NCBI GenBank assembly: GCA_965222485.1
Contig: CBDCUC010000040.1
Coordinates: forward strand, 1,736,001-1,800,000
Reading direction: 5' to 3'
DNA: 64,000 nucleotides
Source: CBDCUC01 sp965222485
Lineage (GTDB): Bacteria; Pseudomonadota; Alphaproteobacteria; Rhizobiales; Hyphomicrobiaceae
Positions 26,268 through 35,462 of the stretch are shown here, piece by piece. The notes under the pieces were generated by a model. It was not told the DNA's origin and ran no database searches. It saw only the letters and a list, made by a program, of their open reading frames with translations. Within the stretch, counting starts at the first letter, position 1; every line of letters begins with the position of its first letter. The position numbers and the translations under genes are program-made.

Positions 26268-26663
26268 CTAGTCGCCGTTAGGCACGCGAGGCCCGGTTTG
26301 GATGCGGCTTAGGACATGTCCCGTTGCCATGTCGATCACGACGACGGTATGTCCGCTATTCGTGCTATAATGAATAGCGATGCGGTCTTCCCACATGGAT
26401 GTCGAGGTGATGTTGGCGCCCGGTGGTACGGGAAGCGTGATATCGGATTTCATCGTTGCGGATGTTGTTCCACCGGTGTCGCGGGTTACGATATGGATGA
26501 TGCGCCCGGCAACGGTTACGAGACCAAGGACGAGGATGACACCGAGAGCAATAACCAGAATGCGTAGGGCTCGGATTTTTGCAGGTGTCTCCCAAGCTAA
26601 TCCGTCCGCAGTGTGTCGGGATTGATCTGCGTCCCCTGGCGGTGTGTTTTGTGATGTGGTCAT
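26268..26663 (-). CDS. Small single-helix membrane protein, conserved in alphaproteobacteria
   Basis: 131-residue protein: a polar N-terminus, one membrane helix (about 31-53, ALRILVIALGVILVLGLVTVAG) and a compact extracytoplasmic domain of about 70 residues with VTRDTGGTTSATMKSDITLPVPPGA and RIAIHYSTNSGHTVVVIDM, ending near LSRIQTG. Its position just before and divergent from rluD-rpoH resembles that of a family of unknown function seen in other alphaproteobacteria (recollection, not checked). No catalytic motif is visible. Confidence 0.75.
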   Translation of the reverse strand: MTTSQNTPPGDADQSRHTADGLAWETPAKIRALRILVIALGVILVLGLVTVAGRIIHIVTRDTGGTTSATMKSDITLPVPPGANITSTSMWEDRIAIHYSTNSGHTVVVIDMATGHVLSRIQTGPRVPNGD

Positions 26664-26719
26664 TGTGTTCGTCTACCTGGGCTTGGGCGCCTCTCGGGGG
26701 CGGTGTGGAGGAGGTCCAG

Positions 26720-27766
26720 TTGGGGGCCGGCATTGATAAAACCGCGACTTCAGAGCCTGACGAGCTCATTGAGGTAACGGCTGCGCAAGAGGCCAGCGGC
26801 GATCGCCTTGACCGTTTCCTGGCAGCTCAAATCGAGGACTTGAGCCGTTCACGGCTTCAAACGCTTATCGCTGATGGGCAGGTCAGCGAAAACGGGCGGA
26901 CGATAAGTGACCGCGGCTCAAGGGTCAAACCAGGTGCGGTTTATGCGGTCCGGGTGCCGCCTCCGGAGCCGCCAGAACCAGCAGCTGAAGCCATTGCGCT
27001 TAATGTTGTTTTTGAGGATGACGAGCTCATCGTTATCGATAAGCCTGCCGGGCTCGTTGTACACCCTTCGGCGGGACATGCGTCGGGCACCTTGGTGAAT
27101 GCGCTTATCGCTCACTGCGGCGAACGCCTGTCTGGTGTCGGTGGTGTGAAGCGACCGGGTATCGTGCATCGGCTGGACAAGGACACATCTGGTCTGTTGG
27201 TCGTGGCGAAATCGGATGTGGCGCATCGTGGTCTGAGCGCGCAGTTCGCGGCACATGGTCGGGATGGGCGCATGTCCCGTGCCTACAAAGCCGTTTGCTG
27301 GGGTGTGCCATTGCTGCCGAAGGGGAGTGTCGATGCTGCACTGGGGCGTGCGAAGCTCAACAGGATGAAAATGGCGGTGGTCAAGGACGTGCTGGGGCGT
27401 CATGCGGTCACGCATTATGAAGTGGAGCGTGCATTTTCCCGCGGTGCTCAGAAGGAAGGGATTGCTTGTCTCATGCGCCTGCAGTTGGAAACCGGACGGA
27501 CACATCAGATCCGAGTGCACATGATGCACATTGGTCATCCGTTGCTGGGTGATCCGCTTTACGGCGCTGGTTTCCGGTCGCGTGAACTGCATCTCACTGA
27601 CGCGGCAGCGCAGGCACTTGCCACCTTGAAGGGACAGGCGTTGCATGCCTGCGAATTGGGTTTTGAGCATCCAGTGAGTAAGGAGCGATTGCTTTTTACA
27701 AGCGAGTTACCGGACAACCTAGCGAACCTGGTTTCTGCTCTGGAGCTTGAATCCTGTGAGGAATAA
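26720..27766 (+). CDS. rluD: RluD-type 23S rRNA pseudouridine synthase
   Basis: 348-residue RNA-modifying enzyme. An N-terminal S4 RNA-binding domain (about 28-88, GDRLDRFLAAQIEDLSRSRL) is followed by the RluA-family catalytic domain with HRLDKDTSGLLVV and catalytic Asp153, plus GRTHQIRVH. Domain order fits RluD/RluC, which convert uridines of the 23S rRNA in the large subunit. The TTG at 26720 is chosen because GGAGGAGG lies 5 bases before it; the open frame runs on upstream to 26579 but that part overlaps the divergent gene. It precedes rpoH by 240 bases on the same strand. Confidence 0.9.
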   Translation: MGAGIDKTATSEPDELIEVTAAQEASGDRLDRFLAAQIEDLSRSRLQTLIADGQVSENGRTISDRGSRVKPGAVYAVRVPPPEPPEPAAEAIALNVVFEDDELIVIDKPAGLVVHPSAGHASGTLVNALIAHCGERLSGVGGVKRPGIVHRLDKDTSGLLVVAKSDVAHRGLSAQFAAHGRDGRMSRAYKAVCWGVPLLPKGSVDAALGRAKLNRMKMAVVKDVLGRHAVTHYEVERAFSRGAQKEGIACLMRLQLETGRTHQIRVHMMHIGHPLLGDPLYGAGFRSRELHLTDAAAQALATLKGQALHACELGFEHPVSKERLLFTSELPDNLANLVSALELESCEE

Positions 27767-28006
27767 CCCATCTATCAATGGTTTGTGATCGGAATTGAGC
27801 GCGCCCCGTTGGGATTCACCCTGGTAATGGGTGTAAATGCACGGGTGATGACCATTTGTAGACATGGTCACGTGCCACTATTGCAAATCGAAGGTTCCAC
27901 CCGATTCGTGTCCCTGGGTGGCGATTGCGGGGTTTGCGGGAAATCCAAATTGGTGTGCCGAACGTAATTTAGGTAATTGGATTCTTGCTCAGCACTGAGG
28001 CGAAGA

Positions 28007-28897
28007 ATGGCAACGAAAGCACTTCCCACCGTCGGTAGCGGGTCGGTTGGCCTGTCGCGCTACCTTGCGGAAATTCGAAAGTTTCCGATGCTTGAGCCCG
28101 ATGAAGAGTTCATGCTCGCCAAGAGGTGGCAGGAGCATGAGGACTCTGAGGCCGCGCACAAGCTTGTAACGTCACATCTACGTCTCGTCGCGAAAATTGC
28201 GATGGGTTATCGCGGCTATGGTTTGCCGATCGGTGAAGTTATCTCTGAGGGAAACGTCGGCCTTATGCAGGCCGTGAAGCGCTTTGATCCCGACAAGGGG
28301 TTCCGGTTGGCAACTTACGCGATGTGGTGGATCCGCGCTTCGATACAGGAATACATCTTGCGTTCGTGGAGCCTGGTCAAAATGGGGACCACTGCGGCGC
28401 AGAAGAAGTTATTCTTTAACCTGAGGCGGGCGAAGAGCCAGTTGAAAGCGCTGGATGATGGTGATTTGCATCCCGATCAGGTCAAGGCCATCGCCGATAA
28501 GCTTGGTGTATCGGAAGACGATGTCGTGTCGATGAACCGGCGGCTCGGTGGAGATTCTTCGCTGAACGCGCCGCTGCGGTCGGATTCGGAATCCGGTGAG
28601 TGGCAGGATTGGCTTGCGGACAGCGGTCCCGATCAGGAAGAGATGCTTGTCGAAAGCGATGAGATGGAGCGGCGGCGCAACTATCTTTCGGGCGCTTTAG
28701 GTGACCTCAACGATCGCGAGCGTGAAATCTTCCAGGCGCGGCGTTTATCCGATGATCCCTTGACGCTGGAACAGCTTTCGGAGCGGTTTGGTGTGAGCCG
28801 TGAGCGGATTCGTCAAATCGAGGTCAGAGCCTTTGAAAAAGTTCAAAAGGCTGTTCAAAAGGCTGCAAAATCGGCTGAAAGTGTACCTGCCGCCTAG
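28007..28897 (+). CDS. rpoH: RNA polymerase heat-shock sigma factor RpoH (sigma-32)
   Basis: 296 residues. Region 2 (about 50-125) has DKGFRLATYAMWWIRASIQEY, region 4 holds the helix-turn-helix LEQLSERFGVSRERIRQIE, and residues 132-140 give the RpoH box QKKLFFNLR, which separates sigma-32 from the housekeeping sigma factor. It directs transcription of heat-shock and chaperone genes. The ATG at 28007 has GAGG about 8 bases upstream. An oligo-T run follows the stop codon, without a clear hairpin. Confidence 0.96.
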   Translation: MATKALPTVGSGSVGLSRYLAEIRKFPMLEPDEEFMLAKRWQEHEDSEAAHKLVTSHLRLVAKIAMGYRGYGLPIGEVISEGNVGLMQAVKRFDPDKGFRLATYAMWWIRASIQEYILRSWSLVKMGTTAAQKKLFFNLRRAKSQLKALDDGDLHPDQVKAIADKLGVSEDDVVSMNRRLGGDSSLNAPLRSDSESGEWQDWLADSGPDQEEMLVESDEMERRRNYLSGALGDLNDREREIFQARRLSDDPLTLEQLSERFGVSRERIRQIEVRAFEKVQKAVQKAAKSAESVPAA

Positions 28898-29636
28898 TGA
28901 TTTTTTTTTCCGATTGTGTATAGGCGTGTCGCACGAATCACTTAATCATTGGCGGTGCGGGGGCTGAGCCTCGCTTGGTGCTTGTGATCGGTGGCTGGGC
29001 CTTTTAGCAAAGTCCTGGGCGTAGATCGAAGCGCTGTGAGTGCGTGCGTCAGGACAAAAGGGGGCCCATTGCCCTTCAAGTCTCTGAGCCTGGTCTTAAC
29101 ACGACTGGCATTCGTCGGTCAGATGCGCAGCGGTGAAGGATGGGACCGCTCGAGGGAGCGTCTGACGGTTACGCACACTTCAGCCAGCGCGGTCTCATCC
29201 GGGACTGCCATGCCAATCTCAACCAATTTTTCGGCGTTATTCGTCGTTGCCGGCCATCCCTGGCCAGTGACGGTCGTTGGTGTTGCGGTGAGAATTGCAA
29301 GAGATCGCCTATTGCAGGCCGGTGGGTGTGGCTTCTTACCAAAGAAGATGGAGTGGCCAATGCTAAAGAGCCTTCTTCCATATCTTATTCCAACAGCCGT
29401 TGCTTCGCGTGAAGGTCTGAGGTGCATGCTTCGGCTCGAACCGGATTGGCGTTTTCTGTTCTTGTGGCGCCTCAAACCGCTGCACCCTCCAAGTAGATGC
29501 TGACTGAGCATTGGCTCGCCCATGTCGATGTGTATGGGATTTCAGGGCTAGGAGCGAGACGACAAAGGCCGCCCATGGGCGGCCTTTTGAACTTCTTGAT
29601 GTTTGATCGAATTTTTTTCGAAATTGACGCTCGTGG
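28898..29636. other. Long intergenic region between rpoH and the amidase gene, 739 bp
   Basis: Lies between convergent genes. Open frames up to about 170 codons exist on both strands (for example 28991-29503 and 29119-29523), but they are full of basic and Pro/Ser residues, have no ribosome site of note and overlap each other, so none is called. The one clear element is the palindrome at 29564-29588. A small RNA in this gap cannot be excluded. Confidence 0.5.
29564..29588 (-). terminator. Palindromic hairpin downstream of the amidase gene
   Basis: The two arms AAAGGCCGCCC and GGGCGGCCTTT form an 11-bp GC-rich stem around AT-rich flanks, with T runs at both edges, so it could stop transcription from either side. 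It lies 49 bases past the amidase stop and is the only strong hairpin in that gap. Confidence 0.65.
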
Positions 29637-30989
29637 TCACATCGGCACGCGCGCACCAGGCGCACTGAAATATTTATCGACGGCCGATACGATCGATTTT
29701 GAGACCTTGGCGCGCCAGCTGTCCGACTGTAGACGTGCGGCGTCTTCCTTGTTGGTCACATAAGCAAGCTCAATCAAAACGGAAGGAAACTGCGCGGTCT
29801 TTAGGACACGGAACGCCGCTGTCTTATGAGGATCGTTGCGCAGGTTTGTGCTTGTTCCCATGTACTTGATCACTGAGCGTGAAAACATGTCTGTTCTCTG
29901 GCGTGTTACATCCAACTCGCGCTTGGCCAGGTCAGTGAGAATCGAACGGAGCGCACCGGTATCGCCGCCGGCTTTGAGAAGCTTTGCCTTTTCCTGCTTT
30001 GACAGGATGGTCTTTGATACGGACCTCTTTGCCGATCTTTTCAGTCGCTTGGCAACAGATTCGCGGAGCGAGTAAATTGTTGCACCGCTGGCTTTCGATC
30101 GGGCGTAATCAGCGTGAACGGCAATGAATAGGTTTGCCTTATTGCGCTCCGCATAAGCACGTCGCTCGTCAAGTGTAACGAATATGTCCGTTGCACGCGT
30201 CATAAGGACTTTGTAGCGACCGGTGGCTTCTAGGTTATCGCGCAGGATCTTTGAGAACGCGAGGACGACTTCTTTTTCAACCGCACCGTTTTTCTTGGCG
30301 CCAGAATCATGGCCGCCATGACCCGGGTCGATCACGATGATGGGTTTGAATGCGGATGCTGCGCGTAAGTCGGGATGCAATGCCGGCCTCGGCAGCGGTG
30401 GTTGGACGTCGCCCGCGCCAAGGTTGGAGCGCTCCGCCAGAATGGGGGGCTTTTTGCTGCTGGCTACTGTCTGCGGTTTCGTGATCGGTGCTGCTCCAGG
30501 GACTGCAGCGATTTCCAAGGCCAGGCGATGGGCTTTGCCGTCGTCGGATGTCTCCACGGCCGCACGGTGTACGATCACCGGCTTGGTTACGTTGATTATT
30601 ATGCGCGATGTGCCTTCACCGGCGATACCGCCATGGAACGATTTGACCAGACCGACGGGACCAGCCTTGTTGGATGGGGGCAATTGAATGCGCACAGCTG
30701 GTAGCTCGACCACGACCCGATTTGGGTTGGACAACGAGGTAACCTGAAACTCGCAAGGTTTGTCGAGGCCGATGATAAAGCGGGTTCGCGTGACATTAGA
30801 GGAGGTATCGTCTGTCCCAGCGTCGTCAGGTGAGCCGGTGAAGATTGCTTTTAGCGTGTCAGTCCAATGGGTTCCGCTTGCCGCGCGAACGTCATCAGTC
30901 GATGCGGCAAGTGTAGCCGCAGCCAAAATCATCAGAAAACAAGAAGGGTGTAGCGCGCGCCAATACCCGCGCAAGAACCCTGGCACCAT
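29637..30989 (-). CDS. N-acetylmuramoyl-L-alanine amidase (AmiC type)
   Basis: 450-residue periplasmic amidase. A signal peptide (about 15-35, CFLMILAAATLAASTDDVRA) precedes an AMIN domain (about 65-175, FIIGLDKPCEFQVTSLSNPNRVVVELP) and the amidase_3 catalytic domain with IDPGHGGHDSGA, a metal-binding Glu in GAVEKEVVLAF, FIAVHAD and SVLIELAYVTN. It would cleave the stem peptide from septal peptidoglycan during cell separation. The ATG at 30989 suits the signal peptide and has GGGGG about 11 bases upstream; an in-frame ATG at 31061 would add 24 residues ahead of the signal. Confidence 0.9.
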   Translation of the reverse strand: MVPGFLRGYWRALHPSCFLMILAAATLAASTDDVRAASGTHWTDTLKAIFTGSPDDAGTDDTSSNVTRTRFIIGLDKPCEFQVTSLSNPNRVVVELPAVRIQLPPSNKAGPVGLVKSFHGGIAGEGTSRIIINVTKPVIVHRAAVETSDDGKAHRLALEIAAVPGAAPITKPQTVASSKKPPILAERSNLGAGDVQPPLPRPALHPDLRAASAFKPIIVIDPGHGGHDSGAKKNGAVEKEVVLAFSKILRDNLEATGRYKVLMTRATDIFVTLDERRAYAERNKANLFIAVHADYARSKASGATIYSLRESVAKRLKRSAKRSVSKTILSKQEKAKLLKAGGDTGALRSILTDLAKRELDVTRQRTDMFSRSVIKYMGTSTNLRNDPHKTAAFRVLKTAQFPSVLIELAYVTNKEDAARLQSDSWRAKVSKSIVSAVDKYFSAPGARVPM

Positions 30990-31253
30990 TTTGTTTGACC
31001 CCCGTCTACGCAAAACCGTCCACCCAGCGATATGGTTACCATCAACGATGAAAGTGGCCATTTCCGGGTCAACGTCAGGCCAGTTTAAGGTTATGGAATG
31101 GGAAGGGTTTACGGTTCGTTAAGACTAACGCGGGTGTATATGCCAGACCGTAGGGCCCCTGGTTTTCACTTGCCATTTTTGCATGGCGGGCACAGGAGAC
31201 TTTCCTGCAGCGCAAGGGTTGTCAGGTGGTTGCCGGAGTTCGTCAGCGCTGGG

Positions 31254-31706
31254 CTATTTCCAGCGTGTTAAAGCCGTGTCGTCGTCGGCGCGTGCGTCCA
31301 CCCACTGACCCTCATGGTCCTGGTTGGCTTCCTTCTTCCAGAACGGTGCCTTGGTTTTGAGAAAGTCCATAAGAAACTCAGCGGCTTCGAACGCGGCCTG
31401 GCGGTGGGCAGAGGCGGTGACAACCAGCACGATGTTGTCGCCAGGGTGCAGCTCGCCATAGCGGTGGATAATCAGGCTGGTTTCCAGCGGCCACCGTTCC
31501 CGTGCGTCGCGCTCAATCCTTTCCAGCTCCGCTTCGGTCATGCCGGGATAATGCTCAAGCGTCATTGAGGAGATCGTGCCGGCGCTACCGCTGCCGCGTA
31601 CGGTGCCTGTGAAGGTGACGACGGCACCGATATTCGGGTTGGCGCGGGTCAGGGCTTGCACTTCGGTGCTGATGTCGAAGTCGCCCTCTTGAACGCGTAC
31701 GGCCAT
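31254..31706 (-). CDS. moaE: Molybdopterin synthase catalytic subunit MoaE
   Basis: 150 residues. The start VRVQEGDFDISTEV, the core TGTVRG and SLIIHRYGEL, and the lysine-bearing KTKAPFWKKE that binds precursor Z are MoaE marks. With MoaD it inserts two sulfurs into precursor Z to make molybdopterin. It begins 8 bases after the moaD stop, completing pgsA-moaD-moaE. Confidence 0.93.
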   Translation of the reverse strand: MAVRVQEGDFDISTEVQALTRANPNIGAVVTFTGTVRGSGSAGTISSMTLEHYPGMTEAELERIERDARERWPLETSLIIHRYGELHPGDNIVLVVTASAHRQAAFEAAEFLMDFLKTKAPFWKKEANQDHEGQWVDARADDDTALTRWK

Positions 31707-31714
31707 CTCGCGGC

Positions 31715-32002
31715 TCAGCCTCCGGTGACAGGAGGGAAAAATGCAATCTCGCGCGCTTTCCCAATTTCGGATGTCGCGTTCGCATGGGTCTTGTCGATCG
31801 CAGCCCTGATGACCTCGGCGCGCTCGAATGCGTTTTGGTACTCAGGCCCACGGGTCTTAAGCCAGGTTATAAGCTCTGCAACCGTTTCAACTCCTTCAGG
31901 GTATATGACGATTTCCTCGGCACGCCCCATTTTTTCGCGGACCCAGGCGAAATACATGAGCTTGATCTGTCGATCACCGGCGCTCACCACGTTCTCCATC
32001 AT
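31715..32002 (-). CDS. moaD: Molybdopterin synthase sulfur-carrier subunit MoaD
   Basis: Up to 95 residues with a ubiquitin-like fold pattern: IKLMYFAWVREKMG, VAELITWLKTRG and the C-terminal diglycine VTGG, which carries the thiocarboxylate handed to MoaE. MoaD is usually about 80 residues, so the in-frame ATG at 31957 (giving 80) is a good alternative start to the ATGATG at 32002; neither has a strong ribosome site. It lies 11 bases after pgsA. Confidence 0.88.
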   Translation of the reverse strand: MMENVVSAGDRQIKLMYFAWVREKMGRAEEIVIYPEGVETVAELITWLKTRGPEYQNAFERAEVIRAAIDKTHANATSEIGKAREIAFFPPVTGG

Positions 32003-32013
32003 TTTTCTGGCTG

Positions 32014-32601
32014 TTAGTGTTCGATTGCGTGACGGATACCGGCTTTCAAATAGTCGTAGCCTGTCCACAATGTCAGCAGAGCTGCCAGCCAAAGCAGGAC
32101 TTCTCCGCCCGCCGTGATGCCTGGTGCTGTTGTTTCCAACGCCGGTGCCGCTAGCAGCACCGCCAGAGCACTCATCTGAAGAAAGGTCTTCCATTTCGCG
32201 AGTTCGGTGACGTGAACTTTGACGTTCAGATCCGCGAGGAATTCGCGCAGGCCTGACACGAGTATCTCGCGGCACATGATAATGACGGCTGCGAAGATGG
32301 AAATTGTCGAGATTGTACCGTCGTGTGCAAGCATCAGCAGCGTCGCACCGACGAGTAGCTTGTCCGCGATGGGATCAAGCATGGCCCCGAGCGTTGACTG
32401 CTGTTCGAGCGCGCGTGCCAGATAGCCGTCAAGCCAGTCGGTCAGGCAGGCTGCGACAAACAGTCCAAATGCGGCCCATCGGCTCCAATCCCCTTTTAGG
32501 AAGTAGAGGCAGGCTACAAGGGCGGGCACAGCAAGAATACGTGCGTAAGTCAGCACGTTGGGCAAATTCAGCGGAGCTTGGCGGGCGGATAATTCAACCA
32601 T
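32014..32601 (-). CDS. pgsA: CDP-diacylglycerol-glycerol-3-phosphate phosphatidyltransferase PgsA
   Basis: 195-residue inner-membrane enzyme with four or five helices and the CDP-alcohol phosphatidyltransferase motif read as DWLDGYLAR, then GAMLDPIADK. It makes phosphatidylglycerol-phosphate, the first committed step to phosphatidylglycerol. Neighbours moaD and moaE downstream and uvrC upstream form an order common in alphaproteobacteria. Confidence 0.95.
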   Translation of the reverse strand: MVELSARQAPLNLPNVLTYARILAVPALVACLYFLKGDWSRWAAFGLFVAACLTDWLDGYLARALEQQSTLGAMLDPIADKLLVGATLLMLAHDGTISTISIFAAVIIMCREILVSGLREFLADLNVKVHVTELAKWKTFLQMSALAVLLAAPALETTAPGITAGGEVLLWLAALLTLWTGYDYLKAGIRHAIEH

Positions 32602-32917
32602 AGGCTTGATAGATCACCGGGATGGGCGTCAGTCAACACACTGCGTGCCTGGAGTCCCCGTCCGCGTCGCCCTCAGGTCACACGAAAGGGCCAGACGAGC
32701 CGGGCAAAGCTGCGGTTTGGGGCGTTAGGACGGTCTACGGGAAATGTGCTCGTGGCGTGTGCTTGTCAGGCGAGCGAGGAATTTGGCCGGAGTGGTCCTT
32801 TGGGGTCAAAGTCCACCATGTTCCAGGGCGGGAGCGTTAGAGGGCTGACGTCAGCATTCGACAATCACGCAAATTCGACCGAGGTCACGGACAGGACTGC
32901 CAGCCGAGCGTGAAAAA
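32602..32917. other. Intergenic region upstream of pgsA, 316 bp
   Basis: Lies between the end of a small secreted-protein gene and the pgsA start, on the same strand, so it should carry the pgsA promoter if the genes are not co-transcribed. The open frame 32622-32840 on the plus strand has no recognisable features. Nothing else seen. Confidence 0.5.
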
Positions 32918-33250
32918 TCAGGTACAGCTTCCGTCTTTCGTATAGCGGTCGGAGGACCTGCCATCGCGTCCGGGCGGGCCAAACACAACGTCTTTAAACA
33001 AGCGCGAGCCGTAAGAAAATTTGCGCTGCCCAAGATCAAGCGCTTCGGCAGGCGTCAGGCATAGCTGGGGAAAGCGTGCGCAGAAGCCAGCGTTTTGATG
33101 GGTGCCATATGTCGCAGCTTCACCGGCTGATGGCGCGTAAATGCTATCCAGACGCTCGGCAAATTTTCCCGAATTGAACGGGCTTGAATCGGAGGGTGGG
33201 TCGGCCGGCATAATGACGGCGGCAATAGCAAGGAGTCCTAGTAGACGCAT
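32918..33250 (-). CDS. Small secreted protein
   Basis: 110 residues. An N-terminal signal (RLLGLLAIAAVIMP) is followed by a polar domain with two or more cysteines, NAGFCARFPQLCLTPAEALDL and a terminal cysteine, a pattern seen in short envelope proteins near uvrC/pgsA in this bacterial group. The ATG at 33250 has GGAA about 7 bases upstream. Function not known. Confidence 0.72.
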   Translation of the reverse strand: MRLLGLLAIAAVIMPADPPSDSSPFNSGKFAERLDSIYAPSAGEAATYGTHQNAGFCARFPQLCLTPAEALDLGQRKFSYGSRLFKDVVFGPPGRDGRSSDRYTKDGSCT

Positions 33251-33363
33251 GACGTTTCCCGTGTCAGTCCATACCAACTTCGTTGTGTTTCGCTAGCACG
33301 GTAACGCTAATAATTGGTTCTCGACGGTATGGTGGTATTGGGCGTTGGCCGAGAGGCGCTGAT

Positions 33364-35435
33364 TTACCCGGTTTGTTCGTGAAAAAAGTCATAAATTCTT
33401 TGGGCGATTTCGTGTGAAATTCCTTGCGTTGCTTTAAGGTCTTCGACGCCCGCGCGCGAAACGGCTTTTGCTGAACCGAAGTGTTTGAGCAGCGCACGTT
33501 TGCGGGTCGGACCTATGCCTGGAATCTCATCGAGAGGATTGATGCCAATTGCTTTGGTTCGCCGGGCGCGGTGGGTGCCGATTGCAAAACGATGAGCTTC
33601 ATCGCGCAGGCGTTGAATGAAATAAAGCACCGGATCGCGTTCTTGAAGCATAATGGGTTGAGCCTGGCCGGGCCGATAGAAATGTTCGCGGCCAGCGTTT
33701 CGGTCAGGCCCTTTGGCGACGCCGATGAGAGCGACATCTTGGATATCTAGGTCGTTAAACACCTCTACGGCGACGGCCAATTGTCCCGCACCGCCATCGA
33801 CGAGCACGAGGTCTGGATGTTCTACGGTGTCAATGGGGTCGATGTCGGTCTTGTCGGGCAGCTCATCGGTGCGCGCAATGGTGCGGGTTTGTTGCGTCGG
33901 AGTTTCTTCTGGATATGGTTCCGGTGCGCTGCTGCGGTTTTGTGCCAAACGCTTAAAACGGCGCGTTAGAACTTCGCGCATCATGGCATAATCGTCGCCG
34001 GCGGATATCGATTGAGCCTTGATGTTGAACTTGCGGTAGTGGGCTTTGGCGAAGCCCTCGGGGCCTGCAACAATCATGGCGCCGACTGCATTCGTTCCGG
34101 AAATGTGGGAATTGTCGAAGACTTCAATACGCCGCGGCGCGTGTGGCAAATCAAACCTGTCACGGACACCCTCCAACAATTTTGCTTGGAAGCGGTCTCT
34201 GCGAGGCGGCGGCCCAAGGCCTCGCGGGCGTTGGAGAGGGCGTGGGTGACAAGATCGAACTTTGTGCCACGCGCAGGTGCGCTGACCTCCACTTTTCTTT
34301 CGGCCTTGGTTGACAGCGCTTCGGCGAGAAGTGCGCGGGATGGCACGTCGTGCGAAATCAAGACGAGCCGCGGCACAGGCTTATCGTCATAGAATTGCGC
34401 GATGAAACTGTCGAGGACGTCGGCAACATTAACATCTTTGTCGGCGCGGGGGTAGTAAGCGCGGTTTCCCCAATTCTGGCCTGTGCGGATGAAAAACACC
34501 TGAACGCAGGTCTGGCCGCCTTCCTGATGTGCCGCAAACACGTCGGCTTCTTCGACGTTGCCGGGGTTGATGGACTGATCGGAGGTGACATGGGCAAGTG
34601 CTGAGAGCCGGTCGCGAAAGGTTGCTGCGCGCTCAAACTCCATGTTGTCGGAAGCCTCCTGCATCATCTGCTGATACATCTTGCGAACGCTTTGGCTCTC
34701 GCCTTTCAGGAAGCGGACGGCCTCGTCAACGAGGCGTCCGTAATCTTCAAGCGAGATCTCGTTTGTGCAAGGGGCCGCGCAACGTTTGATCTGGTAGAGC
34801 AGGCAGGGCCGCGTGCGGCTGTCATAGACGCTGTCAGAACATGAGCGCAGTAGGAATGCGCGCTGCAGCATGTTGATGGTGCGATTGACGGCACCTGCAG
34901 AGGCGAAGGGGCCGAAGTAGTCGCCCTTGCGATTGCGTGCGCCCCGGTGCTTCAATATTTGAGGGGCTGGATGATCGCGTGCGATCAGGATGTAGGGAAA
35001 CGACTTGTCGTCGCGCAACAGGACGTTGAAACGCGGTTTGAAGCGTTTGATCAGGTTGGCTTCAAGCAGCAACGCTTCCGCTTCGGTGCGCACGGTGACG
35101 AATTCCATCGAGGCCGTGGCGGAAATCATGCGGGCGATTCGTGTCGTGTGACCGGTGAAGCGGGTGTAGCTGGAAACGCGCGCTTTCAATGATCGTGCTT
35201 TGCCGACGTATATGACATCGCCACTAGAATCGAGCATGCGATATACGCCTGGCGATGCGGGTAGCGTCTTGAGGTAGCCTGCAATGATATCGGCGCCGGT
35301 CGGCGCAGCCGAGCGCTCGGTAGGTGCCGCTTTCTCAGCGCTTCTCTCCGTTGTGTTACCGGCAGTCTGTTTGTTGCCAGCTTCCTGTTCTTTTGACGTC
35401 TCCGACATGGCTGGAAACATTGGCGCCTGCGGCAT
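33364..35435 (-). pseudogene. uvrC: uvrC excinuclease subunit, interrupted by a one-base frameshift
   Basis: UvrC makes both incisions at DNA lesions in nucleotide excision repair. The N-terminal frame has the GIY-YIG domain ([23 protein letters not shown]), the Cys-rich region and UVR segment ([14 protein letters not shown]), and runs to [16 protein letters not shown]. From there the homologous sequence continues one frame over as [20 protein letters not shown], through the RNase-H-like nuclease ([11 protein letters not shown]) and a helix-hairpin-helix end ([14 protein letters not shown]). The break coincides with a TTTT run at 34180-34183 (AAAA on the coding strand); one further base would restore a protein of about 690 residues, the usual length. 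A homopolymer sequencing error, a true mutation or frameshifting are all possible. ATG at 35435 is one of several possible starts. Confidence 0.85.
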
Positions 35436-35462
35436 GTCCGTCAAGATTGAAAAGTTGGGGAC

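Noticed and set aside
26918..27670. 250-codon minus-strand open frame inside rluD
   Set aside because: His/Arg-rich translation without motifs, opposite a confident gene.
28991..29503. 170-codon plus-strand frame downstream of rpoH
   Set aside because: No motif, no ribosome site, and a minus-strand frame of similar length overlaps it; neither is convincing.
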